Both the position numbers and the translations under genes were made by a program. Source: an uncultured Bacteroidales bacterium (GTDB taxonomy: Bacteria > Bacteroidota > Bacteroidia > Bacteroidales > UBA932). From it: a DNA stretch of 64,000 nucleotides. Shown one piece after another: positions 20,301-28,724 of this stretch (position 1 is the stretch's first letter; each line of letters begins with the position of its first letter). Where the stretch lies: contig CAMFBM010000007.1 of NCBI GenBank assembly GCA_945948555.1, positions 23,487 to 87,486 of the forward strand. The letters are read 5' to 3'. The notes under the pieces are model-generated. The model was not told the origin of the DNA. It did no database searches and saw only the letters and a program-made list of their open reading frames with translations.

Positions 20301-20557
20301 GAGATTCCGACCTCTGGCTGATGGACGGTTCCTATCTGAGGCTCAAGACGGCTGAGGTCGCCTACACATTCAAGGACAAGGCCCTCAAGAAAGCCGGAAT
20401 CTCATCTTTCAAAGTCTTCCTGAGCGGTTACAACCTTCTGACCCTGTTCTCTGAACTCGAGCAGTTTGACATTGACCCCGAAGGCAGCACCGGAGACGGG
20501 ACCTACACCTATCCAAACAACAGGATTTTCAACTTCGGCATTAATATAACGTTCTGA
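17366..20557 (+). CDS. SusC/RagA TonB-dependent outer-membrane transporter (PUL-1, pair A)
   Basis: About 1063 residues from the ATG at 17366, which starts MSNGFCKGLLLILLSALVIF, a signal peptide ending NATAQ. A carboxypeptidase-D-like domain follows (GTIVDSSTGEPLIGAVV, DLDGRFSL). The plug domain has FVRGTGSLS, PLILVDGVE and ITVLKDASSTAVFGVRGANG. The rest is a 22-stranded barrel type ending in NFGINITF with the C-terminal aromatic typical of outer-membrane proteins. It imports oligosaccharides with its SusD partner, powered by TonB. The stop overlaps the susD start (TGATG), so translation of the two is coupled. Confidence 0.96.
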   Translation: MSNGFCKGLLLILLSALVIFFGSFNATAQTVTATGTIVDSSTGEPLIGAVVLLKAKSSTDHVITDLDGRFSLKAPAGSVLEISLMGYETLEVKAAASMGKIALVPDVQTLDEVQVIAYGKQSKLSITGAITSIGTSELLKSPAGSAASALAGAVTGISTVQTSGQPGADDPQIFVRGTGSLSNTASSPLILVDGVERSFFQMDPNEIESITVLKDASSTAVFGVRGANGVILVTTRRGAEEKMSISVSSQFGLTQALRKLTCVDSYTYATLFTEAQKSDGVSDKNLIFSDYVIERFRQGDEPIMFPNVNWQKEIFKDFSWQTQHNVTLSGGGKRFRYFVSLGYLHQDGVLKQNYETFNSNFRYDRFNYRTNVDVNLTKTTLLKLNIGGRLGSRKEPQNEDLWRTVMWCVPFSSPGFVDGKLIQNGFNPYIPIGETKSPYDYYYNWGLYTTNQNVLNLDLAIEQNLDFVTKGLSVQVKGAYNTTHSVTILRSPTGTDSTWIPIYKGSVTQPGMDISDPRFDNTIVYRTEGISNLNEPLSYAETSSGRARDWYLEGSINYNRTFGDHTVTGLFLYNQSKKYYPSSYSDIPTGYVGYVWRATYAYKQKYLLDLNAGYNGSENFLPGKRYGFFPSVSAGWVISSEKWMRKAKVIDFLKIRASYGVVGNDKYSGERFLYLGGWNGNHSAVGDGAYGSWQFGINPTIGMLRDAVESRQGNEDVTWEKAYKQNYGIDLKMFDNRLSFNGDLFFEHRKDILSKRRTSPSVTDYKLPLMNLGIVDNWGYELSLGWRDTRPSHKVGYWITANMSYSKNKIIFMDEVTPNEWYMAQTGRPTGQSYGLVFDRFYRPSDFDSDGNLLKDDEGRYLLPEQPGTNKPGDPLFKDKNNDGKIDGNDCTFYGYSARPDYVFGLVAGLSWKGLSVSMQWTGALHASRVLSGEYRTPFGTQNSRSLLTYLADGRWTEENMDNARFPRLTFVNKTQYTRDSDLWLMDGSYLRLKTAEVAYTFKDKALKKAGISSFKVFLSGYNLLTLFSELEQFDIDPEGSTGDGTYTYPNNRIFNFGINITF

Positions 20558-22509
20558 TGATGAAAAAGATATTTACAAATATAATGGCTGCTGCCGCGCT
20601 CTTTGCCGCTTCTTCATGCAGCGACCTCAAATTCGGTAACGCCTTTCTCGAGAAGGCGCCTGGAGCGGATATGACCCTTGAGCAGATCTTTTCGTCGAAG
20701 TTGTTTGCCGAGAGAGAACTCGTCGGTGCATACGCCTCGCTCCGCACCTGTCTGACAGTCCATTCCAACAACGGCCGGTACGAATTCCAGAACGGAGGTA
20801 ACAAAATCGGCTGGGACAATCTTGACACAATGACCGACCTGATGCAGAGCCACTGCACCTGGGGAGGTGTTATCAAGACCTACTATGCAGGCACCTACAA
20901 TGCCGAGGCGGAGAATGCGGGGTACGGAAAATTCGGATTTTTTCCGGATCAGGAAGGCGCCTGGACAGGAATCAGGCGCGCGTGGATTTTCATCAACAAT
21001 GTTGACAGGGTCCCCGATATGACTGATGAGGAGAAAAAAGTTCGCAAAGGTGAGGCAAGGATGATCATAGCCCTTCAGATGCACGAGATGCTCCGTCATT
21101 TCGGAGGAGTGCCGATTCTGGATGACTATGCCACCCCGGAAAATGAAATGACTGCGGACTATTCCCGCAGAACGGTAAGACAGTGTGTGGATTTTATTGT
21201 GAATATGTGCGAGCAGGCAGCGAAAGAGCTTCCGTGGACTGTCGCAGATGCGGACAACGGAAGAATGACCGCTGCCGGAGCACTCGCACTGAAGGCAAGG
21301 GTGCTTCAACTTGCGGCCCGTCCGCTGTTCAATGCATCGACTCCTTACCTTCAGGCACAGGAACCGACGGCAGCCAACAAGGCTTCCGTAAAGGAGGATC
21401 CTGGACTGATGACCTGGCTCGGTTCCTACACTCAGGAGAACTGGCAGGCTGTGGCTGATGCCTGTGAGGATTTCTTCAAGAAGAACACGGAAAACGGTGA
21501 TGCCTACAGGTTGGTGATGCCTCAGACAAATGACGCCGAGGGCTACCGTCAGGCTTTCAGCACCTGCTACGCTGATAGGGAATCCCCGGAAATCATCATC
21601 CACACCGGTAGGGCCATACCTACCTACTACAACACCTACCACAGAATGTATTTCGGTCTGACCGACCAGGGACAGGCCGGAAGGGGATATGGCGGAGGTT
21701 GCGTGACCCTGAATTTCGTGGATATGTTTACCGCTGCCGACGGCACACCTTCCGATTACAGAAAATGGCTCGCAGACCACGGACATGAGGGTACTCTTGC
21801 GGACAATCCTTTCACAGGCAAGGATCCCCGTCTGTACGAAACAGTACTCATAGCCGGGGATCGTTACAGGACCCGTTGTGCGGAAACCTGGGTGGATGGT
21901 CTCGAGCACGGTAGCAGTGCCAATCCGAAATGTGCTACGGGCTTCATTATCAGGAAGTTCCTTTGGGATTACAATGACGAGTTTCTCAACAAGGCCACCA
22001 ATTCGGCCTATATCCGTCTTCCTGAACTCTATCTGATGTACGCCGAGGCTCTGAACGAGCTTGGCCGTTCCCAGGAAGCCCTTTCCTGGCTCAACAAGAC
22101 CCGCACAAGGGTGGGCCTTCCGGAAATGACCCTTCCGAATGCCGCCAGGCTTCATTCGGGGCAAACCCTTCCGGACTATCCTGAATGCAACCTCCAAGGT
22201 GACAAATACCTTCGCGAGGAGATTCTAGATGAAAGGGCGAGGGAGTTCTGTTTCGAAGAAGTCCGCTGGTTCGACATCGCTTTCTGGAAGAGGGAGGACC
22301 TGATGCGCAAGATTCTCTACGGAATCCAGATAACCCGCAAGAGTGGTTCTTTCGAGGAGGGCAACCTTGTTCTCACCTATTCAGACCCGTCAAAGATGGA
22401 CCAGGGCAGAATCTGGCAGGATAAATTCAGCCCGAAATGGTTCCTGAGCGCGTTCCCGTCCGATGAGATCAACAAGGGATATGGACTGGTCCAGAACCCG
22501 GGATGGTAG
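20557..22509 (+). CDS. SusD/RagB outer-membrane lipoprotein (PUL-1, pair A)
   Basis: A 650-residue surface lipoprotein (MMKKIFTNIMAAAALFAASSC). It belongs to the RagB/SusD family of TPR-rich glycan-binding lids for SusC: VPDMTDEEKKVRKGEARMI, RLPELYLMYAEALNELG and the C-terminal DERAREFCFEEVRWFDI motif are typical. It overlaps the susC stop by one base. At 650 residues it is longer than most SusD proteins (about 500-600). A long open frame on the opposite strand is a shadow of this gene. Confidence 0.95.
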   Translation: MMKKIFTNIMAAAALFAASSCSDLKFGNAFLEKAPGADMTLEQIFSSKLFAERELVGAYASLRTCLTVHSNNGRYEFQNGGNKIGWDNLDTMTDLMQSHCTWGGVIKTYYAGTYNAEAENAGYGKFGFFPDQEGAWTGIRRAWIFINNVDRVPDMTDEEKKVRKGEARMIIALQMHEMLRHFGGVPILDDYATPENEMTADYSRRTVRQCVDFIVNMCEQAAKELPWTVADADNGRMTAAGALALKARVLQLAARPLFNASTPYLQAQEPTAANKASVKEDPGLMTWLGSYTQENWQAVADACEDFFKKNTENGDAYRLVMPQTNDAEGYRQAFSTCYADRESPEIIIHTGRAIPTYYNTYHRMYFGLTDQGQAGRGYGGGCVTLNFVDMFTAADGTPSDYRKWLADHGHEGTLADNPFTGKDPRLYETVLIAGDRYRTRCAETWVDGLEHGSSANPKCATGFIIRKFLWDYNDEFLNKATNSAYIRLPELYLMYAEALNELGRSQEALSWLNKTRTRVGLPEMTLPNAARLHSGQTLPDYPECNLQGDKYLREEILDERAREFCFEEVRWFDIAFWKREDLMRKILYGIQITRKSGSFEEGNLVLTYSDPSKMDQGRIWQDKFSPKWFLSAFPSDEINKGYGLVQNPGW

Positions 22510-22530
22510 TAACTTGAAAATATTGAAAAG

Positions 22531-25329
22531 ATGAAAAAACAGATATTCATTACCCTGGCTCTCCTGTTGCTGTCAGCCTCGCTCTCCTATGCACGAGAAA
22601 TAAACCCGATCAGGGACACCGTCCTTTACCTGGGTTACGACAAGTCTGTCATCACGGACCTTTCAACAGTCAGCGCTTCCAGCATAGGGGTCCAGGCCCT
22701 TCAGATTGTCCGTGGAAGACAGGCACTTGCAAGCATATCCGGAATGCTTCCCGGAGTGATTGTGTCAAACGGAGGAAATCTTCCGGACAACGGACAGTCA
22801 ATGTTTGTCAGGGGAAGGGGCTCCTTCTCGGGCAACAATGTGATGTACATAGTTGACGGTGTCGAGAGAGCTCCGGCGTTCATCGGAGCAGAAGAGGTAG
22901 AGAACATCACGGTTCTCAAGGATGCCGCCGCAATCGCAATCTACGGAAACAGGGGAGCGGACGGAGTGGTTGTCATCACGACCAAGAGGGGACATACTCC
23001 GGGAATGAGAATCAATGCCGAATACAGTTTCGGCGTTCAGACCCCGTTTGCAATGCCTCAGATGGCGGACGGCCTTACCTATGCCAATGCAGTTAATGAG
23101 GCACTTGCCAATGACGGCCTTCAGCCGAGATACACTGCTGCCGACCTTAAGGGAATAGCACAGGGCAGTTCCCTCTTCCCTTCGGTGGACTGGAAGAAGG
23201 AAGTTCTCAGGAAGACGGCATTCGTCCACGACCTGAACGTTTCCCTGGAGGGAAGGGAGAAACGCTTCCGCTACTATGTGCTCGCCAACTACAACGGCTA
23301 CGATGGCCTGTTCAACAACACAAGGATGAATGACGGCTACAGCACCCAGTACCAGAATTCCTGTCTCAAACTCAGGACCAACCTTGAAGCGGAAATGACA
23401 AGGACCACCCGAATCAGGATCAATATGATGGGTCGTCTCTCTCAGACACAGCAGCCTTACGCGGGAACCTATGTCTCGGGAATCTACACCACTCCGGCAA
23501 TCGCTTTCCCTCTCAAGTCCGAGGACGGTCTCTGGGCACGGTCGGAACTCTTTGCGAATCCTCTTTCGACCTACACCCAGAGTGGATATTCGGTTTCTCT
23601 CCAGAGAACCCTTCTTGCTGATCTCTCGATCATCCAGGACCTGTCGATGCTGACACAGGGACTCTCCCTGACACTCAAGGGCGCATTCGACAACAGTGCG
23701 ATAATCAATGACAACAGGTCAAAGACCTACAAGTATGCAATGATGTCCTACGGCCGGGACGATAATGGAGACGTTCAGAAACTCAACTGGACCGAGTACG
23801 GCAATGACACCGACCTGTCCTTCTCATCTGCTCTTGCAGGCGGAAGCAGTGTCAACAACAATTTCTCCGTAACGGCAATGGCTGACTACGACAGGACCTT
23901 CGGCAAGAATGGCGTGAAGGCTTCCTTCATCTGGTCGATGGACAGATGGAAGAACAGGGGAAAGGGCAATGTGTTTTCCTACAACGATTTCATCCTCAGG
24001 GCAGGATATGATTACGACCACAGATATCTCGTGGATGTAGTGGCGACCTGCTCAGGCAGTGCTTTCCTCGAGAAAGGAAAGAAATACCGTTTCTATCCTG
24101 CCGTTTCCGCAGCCTGGATCATCTCGAACGAGTCTTTCCTCAAGGATGCTTCCGGACTCGACCTTCTGAAGCTTCGCGCAAGCTATGGAATCACCGGTTA
24201 CGATGCAAGGCTGGGTTACGGTCTGGACACTCCGAACAACGGCGGTGGCGGTGGATTTGTTTCAATGGTCGGCTCGTCCGAATCCGGAATGATGCAGGGC
24301 TCCTACCCTTCTTACGGGGCTCTCCCGGAAACGGACTACAAGGCCAATGTGGGAATCGATCTTCGGGCCTTCGGAGGTCTTGAGGTAAGCATTGATGTCT
24401 TCCGCAACCACAGGAAACATCTTAAGGTGTCATCCTCCGGAGTATATTCCTCATTGCTTGGCCTCGGCTCGCCGTACATTTTCAACGGAGAGACCCTGAA
24501 CTGGGGAGGCGAACTTTCCGCAAGCTGGAGCCAGACGGTCGGAGATTTCTCCTGGCACATAGGAGGCTGCATTTCCTACACTAAGGACAAGATTCTTGAA
24601 ATGGGTGAGGAATACCATCCTTACTCCTATATGTACCGGACCGGTCACTCCATCACAGCCTTGACCCTCTACACCAGCGACGGCCTCTACAGCACTTCCG
24701 ATTTCGATTCCAATGGCAATCTGCTTCCGAAATACCCTCAAAGCACCCTCGAAGGAAAAGGAGTGAGGCCGGGAGACATCCGCTACAAGGACATCAGTGG
24801 GGACGGCGTGATCGACGTGAATGACAAGCAGTATATGGATCAATACCACACCCTTCCTTCTGCCGTTTACGGTATCCAGTTGGGATTCAAATGGAAGGGT
24901 CTGGGTTTCGAGGCCACTTTCGACGGACGCATCAACCAGTATGTCCAACTCACAACCGGGTCGGTTTACTGGCCGCTCTACAATGATGACAAGAACATCT
25001 CGATGCACTATTACAACAACCGCTGGACTCCGGAAAACCAGAATGCCCGCTATCCGCGTCTGACAACCCTGAGCAACGGGAACAACTTCCAGGGAGGAAG
25101 TGATTTCTGGGTTGAAAAGTCCGACTGGTTCAAGCTCCGCTCTCTTTATGTTTACTACGGATTCCAGTCAGAGGCATTGATGAGGGCGAAATTCCGTGAG
25201 ATTTCCATTTTCTTCCGGGGACTGAATCTCTTCTCTGTTGACAGAATCAAGATTTTCGACCCTGAGTCCATATCCCTTGGTTATCCTTCCGTGAGGTCAT
25301 TCTCCTTCGGACTGAAATTCACATTCTAA
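22531..25329 (+). CDS. Second SusC-like transporter, lacking the N-terminal CarboxypepD domain (pair B)
   Basis: A 932-residue SusC relative with signal peptide MKKQIFITLALLLLSASLSYA. After a short linker it goes directly into a plug domain (MFVRGRGSFSGNN, MYIVDGVERAP, ITVLKDAAAIAIYGNRGADG) and a barrel ending SFSFGLKFTF. The usual carboxypeptidase-regulatory-like domain seen in pair A is absent, and no clear TonB box is visible. It follows susD-A by 21 bases and its own susD by 10. Two SusCD pairs in one PUL usually import different fragments of the same glycan; this divergent member may have special TonB coupling. Confidence 0.93.
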   Translation: MKKQIFITLALLLLSASLSYAREINPIRDTVLYLGYDKSVITDLSTVSASSIGVQALQIVRGRQALASISGMLPGVIVSNGGNLPDNGQSMFVRGRGSFSGNNVMYIVDGVERAPAFIGAEEVENITVLKDAAAIAIYGNRGADGVVVITTKRGHTPGMRINAEYSFGVQTPFAMPQMADGLTYANAVNEALANDGLQPRYTAADLKGIAQGSSLFPSVDWKKEVLRKTAFVHDLNVSLEGREKRFRYYVLANYNGYDGLFNNTRMNDGYSTQYQNSCLKLRTNLEAEMTRTTRIRINMMGRLSQTQQPYAGTYVSGIYTTPAIAFPLKSEDGLWARSELFANPLSTYTQSGYSVSLQRTLLADLSIIQDLSMLTQGLSLTLKGAFDNSAIINDNRSKTYKYAMMSYGRDDNGDVQKLNWTEYGNDTDLSFSSALAGGSSVNNNFSVTAMADYDRTFGKNGVKASFIWSMDRWKNRGKGNVFSYNDFILRAGYDYDHRYLVDVVATCSGSAFLEKGKKYRFYPAVSAAWIISNESFLKDASGLDLLKLRASYGITGYDARLGYGLDTPNNGGGGGFVSMVGSSESGMMQGSYPSYGALPETDYKANVGIDLRAFGGLEVSIDVFRNHRKHLKVSSSGVYSSLLGLGSPYIFNGETLNWGGELSASWSQTVGDFSWHIGGCISYTKDKILEMGEEYHPYSYMYRTGHSITALTLYTSDGLYSTSDFDSNGNLLPKYPQSTLEGKGVRPGDIRYKDISGDGVIDVNDKQYMDQYHTLPSAVYGIQLGFKWKGLGFEATFDGRINQYVQLTTGSVYWPLYNDDKNISMHYYNNRWTPENQNARYPRLTTLSNGNNFQGGSDFWVEKSDWFKLRSLYVYYGFQSEALMRAKFREISIFFRGLNLFSVDRIKIFDPESISLGYPSVRSFSFGLKFTF

Positions 25330-25339
25330 TTCTCGTCAT

Positions 25340-26992
25340 ATGAACAATATAATAAAAAATATGGCTCTTTCGGCAGCCCTGATTGCCGGCCTGGGTTCCT
25401 GCGATTTTCTCGAACAGACGGAAAATACCTACCAGACCATCGACTATCAGTTCAGTTGTTTTGAAAACGTGAAGAAAGTATGCTCCCACGTTTACAGCTA
25501 TCTTGATGTTGACACCGAATGGCTGTGGTCAACCCATAGCAGCGCCACCGACGATGCTGTGTATGCGTGGGAAAGCAATGGAATCAAAACCTATTATGAC
25601 GGGACCTGGAGTCCCCGCAACACAATCAACGACCGTTTCTCGCATTACTATGCGGGCATAGCCCAGGCAAACTATTTCCTCGAGAACGCTCCGGATGATT
25701 TCCCTCAGACGCAGTACCTGGAAGATTACAAGGACAGGATGCAGCAGTTGAAGAACTATCCCTACGAAGTCCGTTTCCTGCGTGCCTGGTACCATTTTGA
25801 ACTGATGCGACGCTACGGTGACATCGTCCTGATGGATCATAGCGCCGACCCGGCAAAGGTCAATGAAATGGTTCCTTCGGATTTTCACACTTTGACAAAG
25901 TGGATTGTAGGAGAGCTGGATGAGATTACACCGAAACTCCCGGTGAGCTATGAGGAATTTGTCACCGGAAGGACAAACAGAATCACAAGGGGAGCGGCAA
26001 TGGCCTTCAAGGCAAGGGTACTTCTCTACGATGCCAGTCCGCTTCATAATCCGACCGGAGACAAAACCCGCTATGAAAAAGCTGCGGCAGCAGCCAAAGC
26101 GGTCATTGACAGTGGTTGGTATTCCCTTGTCAAAGAACAGAAGATCAACAATTTCAATGCAAAGGGTTACATATTCGGAATCATCCGTTCTGCAAGCAAC
26201 GGTCTTGAAAGATCCAATTTCCCAATGGGAGTGGAGGGCGGAAATTCAGGATCTTGCCCGTCGCAGAACCTTGCCGAGGCTTTCGACCTGCTGGACGGTA
26301 CTCCTTTCGACTGGGACAATCTTGCCCACCGTGCCATCGCACTCGACCCGTCAAAGAGAGACCCGCGTTTTGCAGAGACTTTCTATGTCAACGGCTCGAT
26401 GTTCAAGGGTAAACCTCTGGAAATGTGGGAGGGTGGACAGAACGCACTTCCGAAGACAGGTGCGACCCCGACTTCCTACTACCTGCGCAAGAACCTCATA
26501 GAGGAGACCTCGTTCGTGACTGGAAATTCGATTTCATACCCTCACATCTATCCCATCATCCGATTTGCCGAAATGTACCTGATTTACGCCGAGGCCCTTT
26601 ACCTTGCGACAGGTGATGCCTCTTTCAAGGGAAGTGTGGGACAGGTGAACTACACTATGTCTCCGCTGGAAGCCCTGAATGCCGTCCGTGAAAGGGCAGG
26701 TGTCGGTAAGGTGGGTGCGACGACTGATTTCCTGAAGACCGTTCAGAAAGAAAACCGCGTCGAGTTCGCCTTTGAGAATCATCGTTTCTGGGACACAAGA
26801 AGATGGAAACTCCAGTGCGGGGACACCAAAATCTACGGCCTTTCTCTCGTGAAGGATGAGGCGAGCGGGACAGTGTCTTACACAAAGACCCTTGTTCAGG
26901 AAAGGAAATGGGATGACAAGTACTATCTCTACCCTTATTCCGATTACGAAAGATACAAAAACTCCAATCTCCAGGTCAATCCCGGATGGTAG
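25340..26992 (+). CDS. SusD/RagB lipoprotein (PUL-1, pair B)
   Basis: A 550-residue lipoprotein (MNNIIKNMALSAALIAGLGSC) of the SusD family. Visible family features are FLRAWYHFELMRRYGDIVL, the TPR-like RGAAMAFKARVLLYDASPLH, FAEMYLIYAEAL and the C-terminal ENRVEFAFENHRFWDTRRW. It binds substrate over the SusC of pair B. It starts 10 bases after that susC, in the same operon. Confidence 0.95.
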   Translation: MNNIIKNMALSAALIAGLGSCDFLEQTENTYQTIDYQFSCFENVKKVCSHVYSYLDVDTEWLWSTHSSATDDAVYAWESNGIKTYYDGTWSPRNTINDRFSHYYAGIAQANYFLENAPDDFPQTQYLEDYKDRMQQLKNYPYEVRFLRAWYHFELMRRYGDIVLMDHSADPAKVNEMVPSDFHTLTKWIVGELDEITPKLPVSYEEFVTGRTNRITRGAAMAFKARVLLYDASPLHNPTGDKTRYEKAAAAAKAVIDSGWYSLVKEQKINNFNAKGYIFGIIRSASNGLERSNFPMGVEGGNSGSCPSQNLAEAFDLLDGTPFDWDNLAHRAIALDPSKRDPRFAETFYVNGSMFKGKPLEMWEGGQNALPKTGATPTSYYLRKNLIEETSFVTGNSISYPHIYPIIRFAEMYLIYAEALYLATGDASFKGSVGQVNYTMSPLEALNAVRERAGVGKVGATTDFLKTVQKENRVEFAFENHRFWDTRRWKLQCGDTKIYGLSLVKDEASGTVSYTKTLVQERKWDDKYYLYPYSDYERYKNSNLQVNPGW

Positions 26993-27040
26993 GGCAATTT
27001 TATAGACACAACATTAACAACACTTCTAATTCAAACTTTT

Positions 27041-28711
27041 ATGAAACTCAAAAATTTGTTCCTGAGCGCTCTTTGCGTGATTTCGCTTGGAATGCTCTCC
27101 TCTTGTACGGAAAAAACTCCTGAAGGTCCTGTCTATTCTGACAAACCGTTTGACACTATTTCCCTTGAAGTTGACGGGGAGACAGTTGAAGGTGTGGTCG
27201 CTGACAACACCATTTCCTTCAGCTTCACTACTGCCGAGAACTTCTCTGCCGCAAAACTCATCCTCAAGGTGAATGACGGCTGGAAACTCGTTTTCCCTGC
27301 GGATCCGGACAACTATGATGTCAGCACCGACCCGAACATCTACTTCACCGACCCTAATGGAAAGAAAGTTCAGTATGTCGTGACCATCACTTCAAATGCC
27401 CTCCCTGTGGCTGACGGTTCAAAAGTGTCAGTGGAAGGCGGATATGCACTGACTTACAATGTGGCTACAAAGGCATTTGTCATCACCTATGCAGCCGGAA
27501 TGGACCGCAGCAGGGTTACCCTTGTCTTCGGTGAAGGCGCATTGATGGAAGGAGCCAGGGTGGAAAATCCAACCCTTGACCTTTCAGAAGGTCCTGCAGA
27601 AATTTCCATCACTGTTGGTACCACAACTAAGAAATTCCCTGTCAGCATCGACTATTCCGCTGTTCTTGTCAATCCAAAAGACTGGGGCTTCGAGGAGACT
27701 ACTACCGATGCGCAGAGGGCAAAGATTCCTTCTTTGACAGTCCTCAAGTCCAAAGCACTGAAGAAACAGGTACCTGCAGCTAACACCGGAAAAGAGACAC
27801 AGGCTTGGTGGGACAACACAGGTTATGAGGACCAGATTGCAAAAATGGGTCTTCTGGGAGACTATGCTGCCGACAGGAAAATGGTTGATATGACTACCTG
27901 CGATTTCACTATCGTTACTTTCAACGAGCGTGACTACAAGGGCAAGATCATCTCCGACGCGACTGCCGTCATTAGTGGAAAATCAGCTGAAAGTGTAGAA
28001 TCCCTGATTACAATGAGTGGCTGTCCTGCTAAATGGACCTGCTGGGTGAAATCCGAAGGACAGATCGTTTCCAAGGAATCCGCTCAATCGTGGACAGGCG
28101 TGAATAAGGATGATTACGGCAATCCTGCCAAGGGAACGTCCCACGGTCTTTGCTTCGGCTTTGACTCAAATGGCAAGATGGGAATGAAGCGAATCACCCC
28201 TAACCCTAGTGCAGACATCTTCCACGTCCTTGGTGACTTCAGAAAGGCTTCCGACTGCGGTTTCGACTACGGAGCCAAACTTGATGACACGACATACAAA
28301 CCTTTCAGGAATGACTTCAAGGTTGAAGGTGAGAACTGGGCCGTTACAGGCGCCGCATATTTCAACCCTGCACTCGTTGTTGACGGCTACAAGGTCCGCT
28401 TTGCAGACGCTATGGCAAACGACGGTGACACCGAGGTCCTCGGACAGGGCTTCAACGGCACAAGGTCACGCTGCTTCATCGGCCGCACAATCGACAACAA
28501 ACTCGGCCTTGCAACCATCAACGACAAGACTATGACCATTATGCAGGGTGCATACGTCCTTGCAGACCTCGGCTGGACCGATGTTTACTATGTCGGTGGT
28601 GACAACTGGGAGGCAGATTCATTCCAGCCTACAATCGTTATCGATGGTACTGTAGTAGCCGGACAGAAAGGTCAGAAGGCGAAATATGTCATTGCATTCG
28701 ATGCGAAATAA
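27041..28711 (+). CDS. Surface lipoprotein with Ig-like N domains and weak phosphodiester-glycosidase-like C domain
   Basis: A 556-residue lipoprotein (ISLGMLSSC signal) in the position normally held by a surface glycan-binding protein. Residues about 30-215 look like two beta-sandwich modules (ISLEVDGETVEGVVADN, VSVEGGYALTYNV). The C-terminal half resembles the phosphodiester glycosidase/NAGPA family: FNPALVVDGYKV, TRSRCFIGRTIDNKLGL and VLADLGWTDVYYVGGDNW line up with the family's GP-LV-DG, R-IG and LG-DA-LDGG patterns, though the aligned LDGGG is altered to VGGD. That family hydrolyses glycosyl-phosphodiesters. The altered motif could mean binding only. The assignment is tentative; secretion and surface location are firm. 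Confidence 0.55.
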   Translation: MKLKNLFLSALCVISLGMLSSCTEKTPEGPVYSDKPFDTISLEVDGETVEGVVADNTISFSFTTAENFSAAKLILKVNDGWKLVFPADPDNYDVSTDPNIYFTDPNGKKVQYVVTITSNALPVADGSKVSVEGGYALTYNVATKAFVITYAAGMDRSRVTLVFGEGALMEGARVENPTLDLSEGPAEISITVGTTTKKFPVSIDYSAVLVNPKDWGFEETTTDAQRAKIPSLTVLKSKALKKQVPAANTGKETQAWWDNTGYEDQIAKMGLLGDYAADRKMVDMTTCDFTIVTFNERDYKGKIISDATAVISGKSAESVESLITMSGCPAKWTCWVKSEGQIVSKESAQSWTGVNKDDYGNPAKGTSHGLCFGFDSNGKMGMKRITPNPSADIFHVLGDFRKASDCGFDYGAKLDDTTYKPFRNDFKVEGENWAVTGAAYFNPALVVDGYKVRFADAMANDGDTEVLGQGFNGTRSRCFIGRTIDNKLGLATINDKTMTIMQGAYVLADLGWTDVYYVGGDNWEADSFQPTIVIDGTVVAGQKGQKAKYVIAFDAK

Positions 28712-28724
28712 TTCCTGAACCATT

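Noticed and set aside
20614..22197. A 527-codon open frame antisense to susD-A
   Set aside because: Fully inside a clear SusD gene, composition is that of a shadow frame, and no family features are seen.
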